Source: JBHJGM01 sp050331815
Lineage (GTDB): Bacteria; Verrucomicrobiota; Verrucomicrobiia; Opitutales; JBHJGM01
Direction: 5' to 3'
Assembly (NCBI GenBank): GCA_050331815.1
Contig: JBHJGM010000004.1
Coordinates: 186,001 to 250,000, forward strand
DNA length: 64,000 bases
Positions 22,860-31,378 of the stretch are shown here, piece after piece (position 1 is the first letter of the stretch; every line of letters begins with the position of its first letter). The notes under the pieces were generated by a model. That model did no database searches. It was given only the letters and a program-made list of their open reading frames with translations, and was not told the origin of the DNA. Position numbers and translations under genes: made by a program.

Positions 22860-23417
22860 ATGGCCTCTCCCACCGAAATTCGCAAAGGACGCGTGATGCT
22901 TTATGCGGACACGCCGCACCTCGTGCTCGAAGCGCAGCACCGCACCCAGGGCCGCCAGGCGGGTTTTATTCAGGTCACCATGCGCAACCTGAACACCGGT
23001 GCCTCGACCACCCAGAAAATCCGCAGCACGGAGACGGTGGAGTTTTGCCACACCGAGACACACAAGCTGGAGTTTTCCTACATCGACGACCAGGGCTACC
23101 ACTTTCTCGACCCGGAAAGCTTTGAAGACACCTTGCTGCCTCTCGAGATGATCGAGGCGGCCAAGAACTACCTCGTCGAGAACAACATGTACGAAATTCT
23201 TCTAGTGGATGGCAAAGCCGTGGAGGTGCAGCTACCCGCCGCGGTCGAGATGAAGGTGACCGAAGCCGCGGAAGCCGTGAAGGGCGACACCGCCTCGAAT
23301 GTGCAAAAGCCCGTTACGATGGAAACCGGCCTGGTGGTGCAGGTGCCGCTCTTTATCAAGGAAGGTGAGGTACTGCGCATTAAGACTGAAGATGGCAGTT
23401 ACCTGAGCCGGGCCTAG
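22860..23417 (+). CDS. efp: Elongation factor P, Arg32 type
   Basis: Translation factor that relieves ribosome stalling at polyproline, 185 residues with the usual three beta-barrel domains. ATG 22860 (MASPTEIRKGRVMLYAD) matches EF-P N-termini. The loop that contacts the peptidyl-transferase centre reads HRTQGRQAGF, with Arg32 where E. coli has the lysylated Lys34. Arg32 is the rhamnosylation site in the EarP-dependent class (Pseudomonas, Neisseria). earP is often next to efp, but is not seen within this window. Polyproline substrates exist here, for example the TonB at 55891. Confidence 0.94.
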   Translation: MASPTEIRKGRVMLYADTPHLVLEAQHRTQGRQAGFIQVTMRNLNTGASTTQKIRSTETVEFCHTETHKLEFSYIDDQGYHFLDPESFEDTLLPLEMIEAAKNYLVENNMYEILLVDGKAVEVQLPAAVEMKVTEAAEAVKGDTASNVQKPVTMETGLVVQVPLFIKEGEVLRIKTEDGSYLSRA

Positions 23418-23489
23418 ACGCCCGCCGGACCCTCTCAGTGATTCCTCCCTCCCCCTAGAGGCATCGCTTCACCTCAGCCGCTTTTTCGC

Positions 23490-24890
23490 ATGCGCCCCTC
23501 CGCCGCCTCCGGTCACGCCCACATTTATCCCGCGCCTGAAGGCTGGCCCGCGGGCACGGATTTTAAGGTGAGGGTCAACGGGCAGGCGGTGTTCGTCTAC
23601 CAGACACCAGTAGCTTCCTTTGCGGCGTTCGCCTGCGATGGCCCAGTCACCGTCGAGATTGAGCCGGCTTTTGAGGTGGATGCGGCCACGGTCAAGGTGC
23701 GGCCGCTGCGTCACAAGCTGACACCGGTGCAGGACGGCAACACATGGAAGCTCGAGCTGGACGGGCCGTTGCAACTGAGCTTCGAGGCGAACAACGATTA
23801 CGAGCGGCCCTTGCTGTTGTTTGCCAACGGGCCGGAAAGCGACAAGCCCGATCCGGACGATCCCGCCGTGCACTTTTTTAAGGGCGGTCGGGTGTACCCG
23901 GTGGGTGAGCTGACGCTCAAGCAGGGCGAGCAGGTTTACATCGAGGGTGGCGCGGTTGTCGTGGGAAACATTTTTGGCGAGCGACTGAACGACGTCGTGA
24001 TTCGCGGGCACGGGCTTTTGGATGTGCCGGTGATGGAAAATCCGGCCCGGGAAGGCCAGTCGGCTCGGGCGATTTTGCTGGGCGATTGCCGAGGAGTGCG
24101 TGTGGAGGGCCTGATGTTTCACAAGCAAGCGGGCTGGACGGTGTGCCCCTTTGGCTGCCGTGATGTGCTAGTGCGCGACATCAAAGTCATTTCCGAAAAA
24201 TGCACGGGTGATGGCGTCGATATCATGGGTACGCAGGATGTAGTGGTGGAGGACTCTTTCTTCCGCACCAATGACGACTGCGTGGCGATCAAGGCCTCCG
24301 CTGCCGTGGAGTTTCGCTTCCCCTACGCGATGGCCAATGTGGAACGGGTGCGCGTGCGCCGCTGCATTCTCTGGAACGACCATTGCGGCAACGCGATTGA
24401 GATTGGCTACGAGACGCGCTGCCACCACATGAGCGACATCGTGTTTGAGGACATCGACATCATCCATTGCGAGTTTGAGGGGTGGAGTTCAGGCGCGGCC
24501 ATCTCGATTCACAATGGGGACGAGGCGATCGTGCGTGATGTCGTCTTTGAGAACATTCGCATCGAGGATGCGCCGGAGAAGCTGTTTGATTTTCGCATCA
24601 TGCATGCGGCCTACACGCAATCGCGGCGCAAGGGCAGCATCCATAACGTGCGCTGCAAGGACATTGCGGTGATCGACGGGCCGCTGGCGCCCTCGCTTTT
24701 GGATGGCTGGTGGGACCGGGAGACGCCGGATGTGGGCAAGGTCAGCGAAATTTATTTTGAAAACCTGACCTACCTGGGACAGCCGCTGCTCAACAACATC
24801 GACGCACGGATGATCCTCGCCAAGTGCGACAACGTGTTCTTTTACCGCACCCATAAGGACGCGGGCGAAAAGCCCAGTTGGGCGCTTTAG
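23490..24890 (+). CDS. Glycoside hydrolase family 28-like (polygalacturonase-type) protein
   Basis: Right-handed beta-helix enzyme of 466 residues. Residues 1 to about 110 form a beta-sandwich extension. The helix follows, with GAVVVGNIFGERLNDVVIRGHGLLD, TGDGVDI (Asp241, Asp244) and FFRTNDDCVAIK (Asp262, Asp263), the catalytic-Asp pattern of GH28. The usual GHG motif is replaced by DHCGNAIEIG, seen in divergent members. There is no signal peptide, so it would act on imported oligosaccharides unless exported otherwise. With the sulfatase it points to polysaccharide use; the exact linkage is unknown. Confidence 0.8.
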   Translation: MRPSAASGHAHIYPAPEGWPAGTDFKVRVNGQAVFVYQTPVASFAAFACDGPVTVEIEPAFEVDAATVKVRPLRHKLTPVQDGNTWKLELDGPLQLSFEANNDYERPLLLFANGPESDKPDPDDPAVHFFKGGRVYPVGELTLKQGEQVYIEGGAVVVGNIFGERLNDVVIRGHGLLDVPVMENPAREGQSARAILLGDCRGVRVEGLMFHKQAGWTVCPFGCRDVLVRDIKVISEKCTGDGVDIMGTQDVVVEDSFFRTNDDCVAIKASAAVEFRFPYAMANVERVRVRRCILWNDHCGNAIEIGYETRCHHMSDIVFEDIDIIHCEFEGWSSGAAISIHNGDEAIVRDVVFENIRIEDAPEKLFDFRIMHAAYTQSRRKGSIHNVRCKDIAVIDGPLAPSLLDGWWDRETPDVGKVSEIYFENLTYLGQPLLNNIDARMILAKCDNVFFYRTHKDAGEKPSWAL

Positions 24891-24965
24891 GGCGCGTCGG
24901 TTCGGCGCTGCGACCGGATTTGCCTGGCCTGGGGTCGCAGGCCGGGTGAATCGTTTTCGTCGGTT

Positions 24966-25130
24966 GTGCGGCGCGCGCAATTTGAGGTGGCTACCGAGAC
25001 TGCGGAAGAGTTTGTACGCAAGCTCGATGCGGCGATCGATGCGGTTCCAAATGATGTCATGGATGGAGCCTTGGCGTATTTCGACTGGGCTGAAGAAGAC
25101 GAGGAGGCAAATCCGCGCATCACAGTTTGA
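24966..25130 (+). pseudogene. Short ORF before a PIN-domain fragment (possible antitoxin relic)
   Basis: Open frame from a GTG encoding about 54 acidic residues (FEVATETAEEFVRKLDAAID ... FDWAEEDEEANPRITV). Not recognised as a family. Its TGA overlaps the start of the VapC-like fragment in another frame, as antitoxin and toxin genes often do. No clear ribosome binding site. It could be part of a decayed toxin-antitoxin locus. Confidence 0.35.
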
Positions 25131-25236
25131 TGTCGTCATCTCGACCACGGCCCTTCATTCAGAACCGCCAGTGGTTACCCGAAATCTGCGGCACTTTGCG
25201 CGGGTGACGAGCCTGGCAGTGCTCGACTGTCGGTAA
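25126..25236 (+). pseudogene. VapC/PIN-domain toxin, C-terminal fragment
   Basis: Encodes only the last about 36 residues of a PIN toxin: FDVVISTTALHSEPPVVTRN, then LRHFARV and a LAVLDCR end. These match the final strand-helix with the last acidic residue of VapC ribonucleases ('DVVIAATA...VVTRNVRHF'). The rest of the about 130-residue domain, including the N-terminal catalytic Asp, is missing. The fragment has no start codon. Relic of a toxin-antitoxin module. Confidence 0.6.
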
Positions 25237-25251
25237 CCGCTTTTAGCCAAA

Positions 25252-25282
25252 GAAAACGGCGACACTCCCCATGGAAGCGCCG
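25252..25282 (-). terminator. Intrinsic terminator of the thymidine phosphorylase gene
   Basis: On the minus strand CGGCG/CGCCG with an inner CTTCC/GGGAG stem, followed by TTTTCT, about 30 bases after the stop. Confidence 0.65.
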
Positions 25283-25313
25283 CCGCGAAAATAACTTTTT
25301 GAGCGGAAGCTGA

Positions 25314-26648
25314 CTAAGCTACGCGCTCGACGACGAGGTCCGGCGGGTTCGGGCGCTTGGGTGCCAAACGGTAGGCCTGCTTGAGGTACTCGAGTGAGGC
25401 TTCCAGCTTGGACTCGTCGTTGTAGTGAATCATCATGAGCGGCTCGCCCTGCTTGACCTGAGTGCCGATTTTTTTGACTTCGGTCACGCCAACGGCCGGG
25501 TCGAGGCCGTTCTTTTTCTCGGCCAGAAGGTGAACCCCACGCGCGATCATGCCGGCGTTGATGGTGTGCACGTAGCCGCGCTTTGGTGCAGGAAGTTTGC
25601 GCACGTACTTGGCCTCGGGGAACTTCGACGGGTCGTCGATGACGTCGGTCTTGCCACCTTGTGCCGCGACCATCTCCTTAAACTTTTGCAGCGCGGAGCC
25701 GTCGGCCAGGTGTTTCTGGACGGTCTGTTTGGCCGAAAGGGTGGAGCCGGCAACCCCGGCCAAGCGCACGATCTCCATGCCCAGTTTCAGGACAAGCTCC
25801 TTGAGGTCGTCGGTGCCTTCGCCCTTGAGGAGCGCGATGGCTTCCTTGATTTCGAGGGCGGTGCCGACGGAATCGCCCAGGGGCTGATTCATGTCGGTGA
25901 CCAGGGCGACACAGCGACGCTTCATGTTGCGCCCGACGCGGGTGATTGAGCGCGCGAGTTGCTTGGCCTGCTCGATGTCTTTGATGAAGGAGCCATTGCC
26001 CCACTTGACGTCGACAACCAGACCTTCGGCACCCTCGGCGAGTTTTTTGGCAAGGACCGAACCGGTGATCAGTGGCAGACTTGGAATGGTGGCGGTGTCC
26101 TGACGCAGTCCGTACAGGATGCCATCTACTGGCGCGATGTCCTCGTCCTGCCGGGCGATGGCGCAGTCGAGCTTTTTGACCAGCTTAACATAATCTTTCA
26201 GCGGGACCTCGGACTGGAAGCCCTGGATTGCGCTGAGCTTGTCTAGCGTGGAGATGACGAAATCCTCGTCGACGCCGATCATCGAGGGCATGATGACCCC
26301 ACTGGCCGCGGCAAGCGCGGGCAGCACGAGGGCGGTTTTGTCGCCCACGCCGCCGGTGGAGTACTTCGCTATTTTCGGCTTGGTCAGCCGCGAAAGGTCG
26401 ATCACCTCGCCAGAGAGCATCACCTCTTCGGCAAAAGTGGCGGTTTCCTGGGCAGACATGCCCTGGAAGTAGATGGACATGGCGAGGGCCGCCATCTGGA
26501 AGTCCGGCATCTCCTTATCTAGGATCGAGTCGATGATGAAGCGGATTTCATCCTCAGAGAACTCCCCTCCGTCACGCTTCTTCTCAATCAGGTATGGATA
26601 TGTGGGCTTAACGGCTTTCTTCGATGCCAGTAACGTTTTTTCGGCCAT
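25314..26648 (-). CDS. deoA: Thymidine / pyrimidine-nucleoside phosphorylase
   Basis: Phosphorolytic enzyme of pyrimidine nucleoside salvage, converting thymidine or uridine plus phosphate to base and sugar-1-phosphate; 444 residues. Family blocks seen are LIEKKRDGGEFSEDEI (N-terminal helical domain), MSIYFQGMSAQET, AKYSTGGVGDKTALVLPALAAA (phosphate-binding signature), TLDKLSAIQGF, and VDVKWGNGSFIKD. ATG 26648 (MAEKTLLASKK) was chosen; an upstream start adds 16 unlikely residues. It is divergent from argS with a 162-base shared region and ends at a terminator. Confidence 0.93.
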   Translation of the reverse strand: MAEKTLLASKKAVKPTYPYLIEKKRDGGEFSEDEIRFIIDSILDKEMPDFQMAALAMSIYFQGMSAQETATFAEEVMLSGEVIDLSRLTKPKIAKYSTGGVGDKTALVLPALAAASGVIMPSMIGVDEDFVISTLDKLSAIQGFQSEVPLKDYVKLVKKLDCAIARQDEDIAPVDGILYGLRQDTATIPSLPLITGSVLAKKLAEGAEGLVVDVKWGNGSFIKDIEQAKQLARSITRVGRNMKRRCVALVTDMNQPLGDSVGTALEIKEAIALLKGEGTDDLKELVLKLGMEIVRLAGVAGSTLSAKQTVQKHLADGSALQKFKEMVAAQGGKTDVIDDPSKFPEAKYVRKLPAPKRGYVHTINAGMIARGVHLLAEKKNGLDPAVGVTEVKKIGTQVKQGEPLMMIHYNDESKLEASLEYLKQAYRLAPKRPNPPDLVVERVA

Positions 26649-26810
26649 AGCTTGTGCTGTTTGGTCAGGTAGCCACCTGCTTAAACCTTTAAGCATTAGG
26701 CTATTAAGTATCCTTTGTCGAGCAGAAAATCCAGGGCCTCACATTTTCCTTTACCGCCCTGGCCTGGAGCGGGCACTGTTTGCGGCTTTGCCTAGCTGGT
26801 TACTTTGCCC

Positions 26811-28586
26811 ATGCACCTGCCCTTCAACCTTGGACGCTTTCTGAACGAAAAAGTTCGCGAAATCGCGGTGACGGTCGACGGTTTCGACGCGGACTTTGAG
26901 CCGGCGGTACGTCCGGCGGAGCCGCGTTTTGGCGATTTTCAGGCCAACGGCGCGTTTAGCTACGCGAAAAAACGCAAAGCAAACCCGCGGGCTCTGGCCA
27001 CGGCGTTGGCGGAACAGCTGGGCCGGGAAGCACCGTTTACGGACGGGGGCATCGCGATCGAGGTGGCCGGTCCGGGCTTTCTGAATTTTACGCTCAGCGC
27101 AGCGGCACTGCTGGCCTGGCTTGAGCGCTATCGTGACGCAGACGATCTGCGCTCGGGTGCCCGCACGGTGTACGCCGGGGAGACCGTGGTGGTGGATTAC
27201 CCTTCGGCCAACACCGCCAAGCAGACGCACATCGGCCACCTGCGCCCGATGGTGATCGGCGAAGCGGTGCAGCGCTTGGTACGTTTTTGCGGGGCCACGG
27301 TGATTCGGGACAACCACATTGGCGACTGGGGCACAAACTTTGGGACGCTCATCCGGCAGATGAAACAGGAGAGCGTTTCGCTGGAGGCGATTGACGACCC
27401 GGAAACGGCGGTGGCGACCCTGGAGCGTTTGTACAAGGCCGGCACGCAGGCGGAAAAAGACGACCCGGCCATCCGTGAGGACTCTCGGGCCGAGCTGGTG
27501 AAACTGCAGGAAGGCGACCCGGAAAACACTCGTGTGTGGGAGCGCGTGAACGAGGTCAGCACCCAGGCCATGCAGGTGGTTTACGCGCAGTTGGGATTGG
27601 CGTTTGAGCATACGCTGGGGGAGAGCTTTTACCGAGACAAGGTGGGGCGCGTGTATCAGGAATTGCAGGACGCTGGTCTGGCCCAGGAAAGCGAGGGAGC
27701 GCTGGTGGTTTTTCACCCGGAGCATCCGCGTTTCAAGAAATACCCTTTCCTGATCCGTAAGAAAGATGGGGCGAGCAACTACGCCTCGACGGATTTGGCG
27801 ACCGTGCTTTACCGCGTGGAGCAATGGCAGGCGCGGGAGGTCATTTACGTGACTGATGGGCGTCAGCAGGATCACTTTCAGCAGCTTTTTCTGACAACGC
27901 AAAAGTGGTTCGAGGCGCGGGGCTATCCGATGCCGCGGCTGCGCCACGTGTGGTTTGGCGTGATTCTCGGGTCCGATGGCAAGGCGATCAAAACACGCAC
28001 CGGTGAGCCGATTTTGTTGAAGGCCCTGCTGGAGGAAGCGGTGGAGCGTGCGCGGCAGGTGGTGGCCGAGAAGAATCCGGAGCTGCCAGCGCAGGAGCAA
28101 CAACTGGTGGCGCGGACCGTGGGCCTGGGGGCGGTGCGTTACTTCGACCTCTCATCGAATCGGACGCAGGACTACGTTTTTGACTGGGAGCGCATGCTGG
28201 CTTTTGACGGCAACACCGCCCCGTACCTGCTCTACGCGGTGGCGCGGATTCACGCGATTTTCCGCAAGGCCCAACTGGTGCCCGGCGATCGCGCGAACGA
28301 GGCAGGGGCCTCACCCTTTGAAACGGAGACGGAGTTGGCCCTGGCGCGCAAGCTGGCGGGTTTTCCTGCGGCGCTGGATCTGGCTCTGGCCGAGCTACGG
28401 CCGCATTTTTTGTGCACGTATCTGTACGAGTTGGCCGGGCAGTTCTCGAGTTTTTACAACGCCGATCGCGTGATTGTGGAAGCTGCCGACGTGAAGGCGC
28501 GACGCCTGGTGCTGTGTGCGCGTACGCTGTGGATGCTGGAAACCGGCCTGCACCTACTTGGGCTCGAAACGCTGGAGCGCATGTAG
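26811..28586 (+). CDS. argS: Arginyl-tRNA synthetase
   Basis: Class I synthetase charging tRNA-Arg, 591 residues. The N-terminal Add-1 domain is followed by VVVDYPSANTAKQTHIGHLR with the HIGH motif at 140-143, RDNHIGDWGTNFGTLIRQM, and in the catalytic core GASNYASTDLATVLYR and VWFGVILGSDGKAIKTR (KMSKS equivalent, here without a canonical KMSK, as is common in ArgRS). The C-terminal DALR anticodon-binding domain ends LLGLETLERM. ATG 26811 was chosen rather than the TTG two codons earlier. Confidence 0.96.
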   Translation: MHLPFNLGRFLNEKVREIAVTVDGFDADFEPAVRPAEPRFGDFQANGAFSYAKKRKANPRALATALAEQLGREAPFTDGGIAIEVAGPGFLNFTLSAAALLAWLERYRDADDLRSGARTVYAGETVVVDYPSANTAKQTHIGHLRPMVIGEAVQRLVRFCGATVIRDNHIGDWGTNFGTLIRQMKQESVSLEAIDDPETAVATLERLYKAGTQAEKDDPAIREDSRAELVKLQEGDPENTRVWERVNEVSTQAMQVVYAQLGLAFEHTLGESFYRDKVGRVYQELQDAGLAQESEGALVVFHPEHPRFKKYPFLIRKKDGASNYASTDLATVLYRVEQWQAREVIYVTDGRQQDHFQQLFLTTQKWFEARGYPMPRLRHVWFGVILGSDGKAIKTRTGEPILLKALLEEAVERARQVVAEKNPELPAQEQQLVARTVGLGAVRYFDLSSNRTQDYVFDWERMLAFDGNTAPYLLYAVARIHAIFRKAQLVPGDRANEAGASPFETETELALARKLAGFPAALDLALAELRPHFLCTYLYELAGQFSSFYNADRVIVEAADVKARRLVLCARTLWMLETGLHLLGLETLERM

Positions 28587-28606
28587 TTCAAAGAGTGGGG
28601 ACGCGC

Positions 28607-29578
28607 TCAAGTTTGCTGGCGCATCTGGGCGCGCACAGAAACGATCACACCGGTCACCACGATGGGTGCCGCCACGAAAAACATCGGTGAGGGTGCCTCA
28701 GCCTGGCCCCAAACCAGATAAGCGATGATCGAAGCGGAGATGAACTGGCCGGTGTTGCACAAGGTGACGACCTGCCCGCGCAAGCGCCGCAGCGAAAGGT
28801 TGAAAATGCTGTGGCCGATGATGGTCGGAATCAGGGTCAGCCCGAGGATATATACGTACTCACGGATCGGATACAGCCAGAGATCGCCCAGGCCGGTGAC
28901 CGCTTCCGCCGGTGTCAGATAGACGACCGGCAGGCCGATGGCGAAGCAGACCAGCCCGGAGATGAAAAAGAGCGGGATGACGTAGAGCCAGATGCTGGGG
29001 AAGTCGCGGTTCTTGCGGCCCAAGGTCATGTAGGCGGCAAAGAGGCACATTGAAAAGAAGGCCATCAGGTCGCCGCGCCAGGTGTCCTTACCGATGGCGA
29101 AGTCGCCGCCCTTGAGCAGCAGCAGCCCGCCTAGGGCGATGACCGTGCCGATGATTTCACCGCGGTTGAGCACTTCGCGCAGGAAGAAATACAGGAAGAA
29201 GGGCATCGCGATGGGCGCGAGGTTGACGATGAGCGTGCCGTTGGGCGCGGTGGTCCAGCGCGCGGCCAGATTCCATGTGATGAAGTGGGCGGCGAGCAGG
29301 ATGGCTGGGGCGATGCTACGGCGCAGGTGGTCCAGGCCATAGACGCCCCGGTGGCGCTTGCGCAGGTTGAAGAAGACCGGAGAGAGCACCAGAGCGGCCA
29401 GCACCAGACGGTAGCCGGCCAGCAGGATGGGGTTGACGTTGCTGAGCTTGATGAAGGTGACCGCCGAGGAGGCGATGACGACGCCGAACATCAGGATCAG
29501 CACCGGCACCACGACCGGTTGCGGATCGCTGCCGAGGGCCAGCCCAGACGTGGCGGCGGTTGTGGAAGGCTGGCTCAT
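28607..29578 (-). CDS. EamA/DMT-family transporter
   Basis: Drug/metabolite transporter superfamily permease, 323 residues, ten hydrophobic helices arranged as two EamA repeats. Repeat 1 carries AVTFIKLSNVNPILLAGYRLVLAALVL and NLAPIAMPFFLYFFLREVLNRGEIIGTVIALGG. Repeat 2 carries LGLTLIPTIIGHSIFNLSLRRL. The substrate is unknown. It follows the M24 peptidase gene by 17 bases in the same direction, so the two form an operon, possibly linking peptide breakdown to amino-acid export. It is convergent with argS. Confidence 0.87.
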   Translation of the reverse strand: MSQPSTTAATSGLALGSDPQPVVVPVLILMFGVVIASSAVTFIKLSNVNPILLAGYRLVLAALVLSPVFFNLRKRHRGVYGLDHLRRSIAPAILLAAHFITWNLAARWTTAPNGTLIVNLAPIAMPFFLYFFLREVLNRGEIIGTVIALGGLLLLKGGDFAIGKDTWRGDLMAFFSMCLFAAYMTLGRKNRDFPSIWLYVIPLFFISGLVCFAIGLPVVYLTPAEAVTGLGDLWLYPIREYVYILGLTLIPTIIGHSIFNLSLRRLRGQVVTLCNTGQFISASIIAYLVWGQAEAPSPMFFVAAPIVVTGVIVSVRAQMRQQT

Positions 29579-29595
29579 TGGGGCTGCGCCAGGGT

Positions 29596-30756
29596 TTACC
29601 GCAGGTGCCAGCGGTAAGGGTATTTGGAGAGCAGGGTGTGGCCGCCGGATTGAATCCAGGCGACATCCTCGATGCGGCAGCCTCCAAGGCCCGGATAATA
29701 CAAGCCCGGTTCCACGGTGACAATTGCGCCTTTTTTAAGCCGCTCGGATACGCGGCTGGAAACGCGCGGCGGCTCGTGAACCTCCAGGCCAAGACCATGC
29801 CCGGTGCCATGGAAAAACCCCTGGTACACGCCGTTTTTCTGCCCGGTTTCGTAGCCGATTTCCTCAAAGTACCCGGCGGCGGCTTCGTGAACGCGCTTGC
29901 CGGAGGTGCCCGCCTTCAGCGTGGCGAGAGCGCGCCGTTGTGATTCGGCCACGGTGGCGACGAGCTGCTTTTGCGCGTCGCTGGCCCGGCCCTTGAGGAA
30001 GGTGCGGGTCATGTCGCCGTGAAAGCCCGTGCGCGCAACCCGGGGAAACACGTCGACGATGAGCAATTCGTCGGCGCGGAGGGGGCCTTCGCCACGGCAG
30101 TGCGGGTCGCAGGCCTGGTCGCCCCCTGCACAGATGGTTCCCGAGGCGACCGCCCCTTTTTGCAGAGCAGCGGTGTCGACCAGGGCGCGCAAGCGTTCGG
30201 CGGTCAGGCGTTTGCCATCCAGAAGCAGGTAGCGTCGCGGATCGATTGTGGCCGCACGCAAGGCTTTTTCGGCGGCGCGCAAGCCAGCGGCGCTGGCCGC
30301 GCAACCATCGGCAACGGCCTTGGCTTCCTCGGCGGACTTGGTTTCGCGGTCCGGAAAAAACATACCCTCGGACGGCTGCACGGGCAGACCGGCTGCCTGC
30401 AGGGCAAAGGCCAGACCTGCCGGGAAATTCGCGGGCACTTCGAGAGTCTTGAAGCCGAAGTCGCGCGCCAGCAGACGGATGAGGCCTGAGGGTCCGTCTG
30501 TTTCGTTGCCAAAAACTTCTTTGGCGCGCCTGCTGAGGGCTTCGAGGCTGAGGATTTCGTCCAGACTGCTTTCGTGTTGGGCGCGGTTGTACTCCAGGGC
30601 GTTGAAGACGCCGTACTTTGTGCCGCGCCACTCAAATGCGATGAAGGCATCGGGCACCATCAGGCCACTGAAATAGCGCATGTCCGCGTTTTGCTCGGAC
30701 TCGGCAAAGAGCAGACGGGCGCTCGGGGTGGCGGCAGGACGGGGTCGCTTGGGCAT
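29596..30756 (-). CDS. M24 family metallopeptidase (Xaa-Pro aminopeptidase-like)
   Basis: Cytoplasmic pita-bread metallopeptidase of 386 residues. The N-terminal creatinase-like domain (about 1-160) precedes the catalytic domain with the five metal ligands: Asp in LLIVDVFPR, Asp in HGDMTRTF, His in FFHGTGHGLGLEVHEPP, Glu in VTVEPGLYYPG and Glu in CRIEDV. The combination is typical of aminopeptidase P/prolidase relatives. No signal peptide. It is the first gene of a two-gene operon with a DMT transporter. Confidence 0.9.
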   Translation of the reverse strand: MPKRPRPAATPSARLLFAESEQNADMRYFSGLMVPDAFIAFEWRGTKYGVFNALEYNRAQHESSLDEILSLEALSRRAKEVFGNETDGPSGLIRLLARDFGFKTLEVPANFPAGLAFALQAAGLPVQPSEGMFFPDRETKSAEEAKAVADGCAASAAGLRAAEKALRAATIDPRRYLLLDGKRLTAERLRALVDTAALQKGAVASGTICAGGDQACDPHCRGEGPLRADELLIVDVFPRVARTGFHGDMTRTFLKGRASDAQKQLVATVAESQRRALATLKAGTSGKRVHEAAAGYFEEIGYETGQKNGVYQGFFHGTGHGLGLEVHEPPRVSSRVSERLKKGAIVTVEPGLYYPGLGGCRIEDVAWIQSGGHTLLSKYPYRWHLR

Positions 30757-30802
30757 GGGCGATTAGCATTGAGCCGGGGCGCTGGCTGTCTAGACAAATG
30801 CC

Positions 30803-31372
30803 GTGCGTGCCTTTCTGCATCGACTCGCCCCTTTGTTGCTTTGCGTCGCAGGCGCTGCGTTGACCGGCTGTGGCGACGACGCGCAGACAGCTCCGGCCCA
30901 TGAACCTGCCCTGCGTGAGGACGCTCCGCCCGAACCATTCGCCACACGATTCGAGATCGCGGTGGGCGGGCAGATGGTTCGCATGCAAGTCGCCCTGGAG
31001 CCGCAGGAGCAGCAGCGCGGGCTGATGTTTCGCGAAAAGTTAAGGCCCAACGAGGGCATGATCTTTGTCTTTGATCGGCCGCGCCGGCTGTCCTTTTGGA
31101 TGAAGAATACGCCGTTGCCGCTGGACATTGGTTACTTTGACGCCGAGGGGGTGCTGCGGGAGATTTATCCGCTGCGCCCATTCGATGAAACCAGTGTGAT
31201 CTCGCGCCGTGCTGATCTGCAACTGGCCCTGGAGATGGAGCGCGGCTGGTACGCCGCCAACGGGGTGGCCCCGGGTGCCGCCTTGGATCTGCCGGGTTTG
31301 ATCCGAGCCATCGAGGCGCGTGGCGTCGACCCGGCAGTGTTTCGGCTGAATGCGCCAGAGGCGACGCCTTGA
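30803..31372 (+). CDS. DUF192 lipoprotein
   Basis: Periplasmic lipoprotein of 189 residues from a GTG start. The signal ends at lipobox LTGC, followed by a Pro/Ala-rich spacer. The DUF192 domain has the conserved core MVRMQVALEPQEQQRGLMFRE, NEGMIFVFDRPRRLSFWMKN and TPLPLDIGYFDAEGVL. The structure is known for the family but its function is not. GTG 30803 was chosen because no in-frame ATG precedes the signal sequence. It is convergent with the secretin gene, 6 bases apart. Confidence 0.87.
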   Translation: MRAFLHRLAPLLLCVAGAALTGCGDDAQTAPAHEPALREDAPPEPFATRFEIAVGGQMVRMQVALEPQEQQRGLMFREKLRPNEGMIFVFDRPRRLSFWMKNTPLPLDIGYFDAEGVLREIYPLRPFDETSVISRRADLQLALEMERGWYAANGVAPGAALDLPGLIRAIEARGVDPAVFRLNAPEATP

Positions 31373-31378
31373 GCGCGC

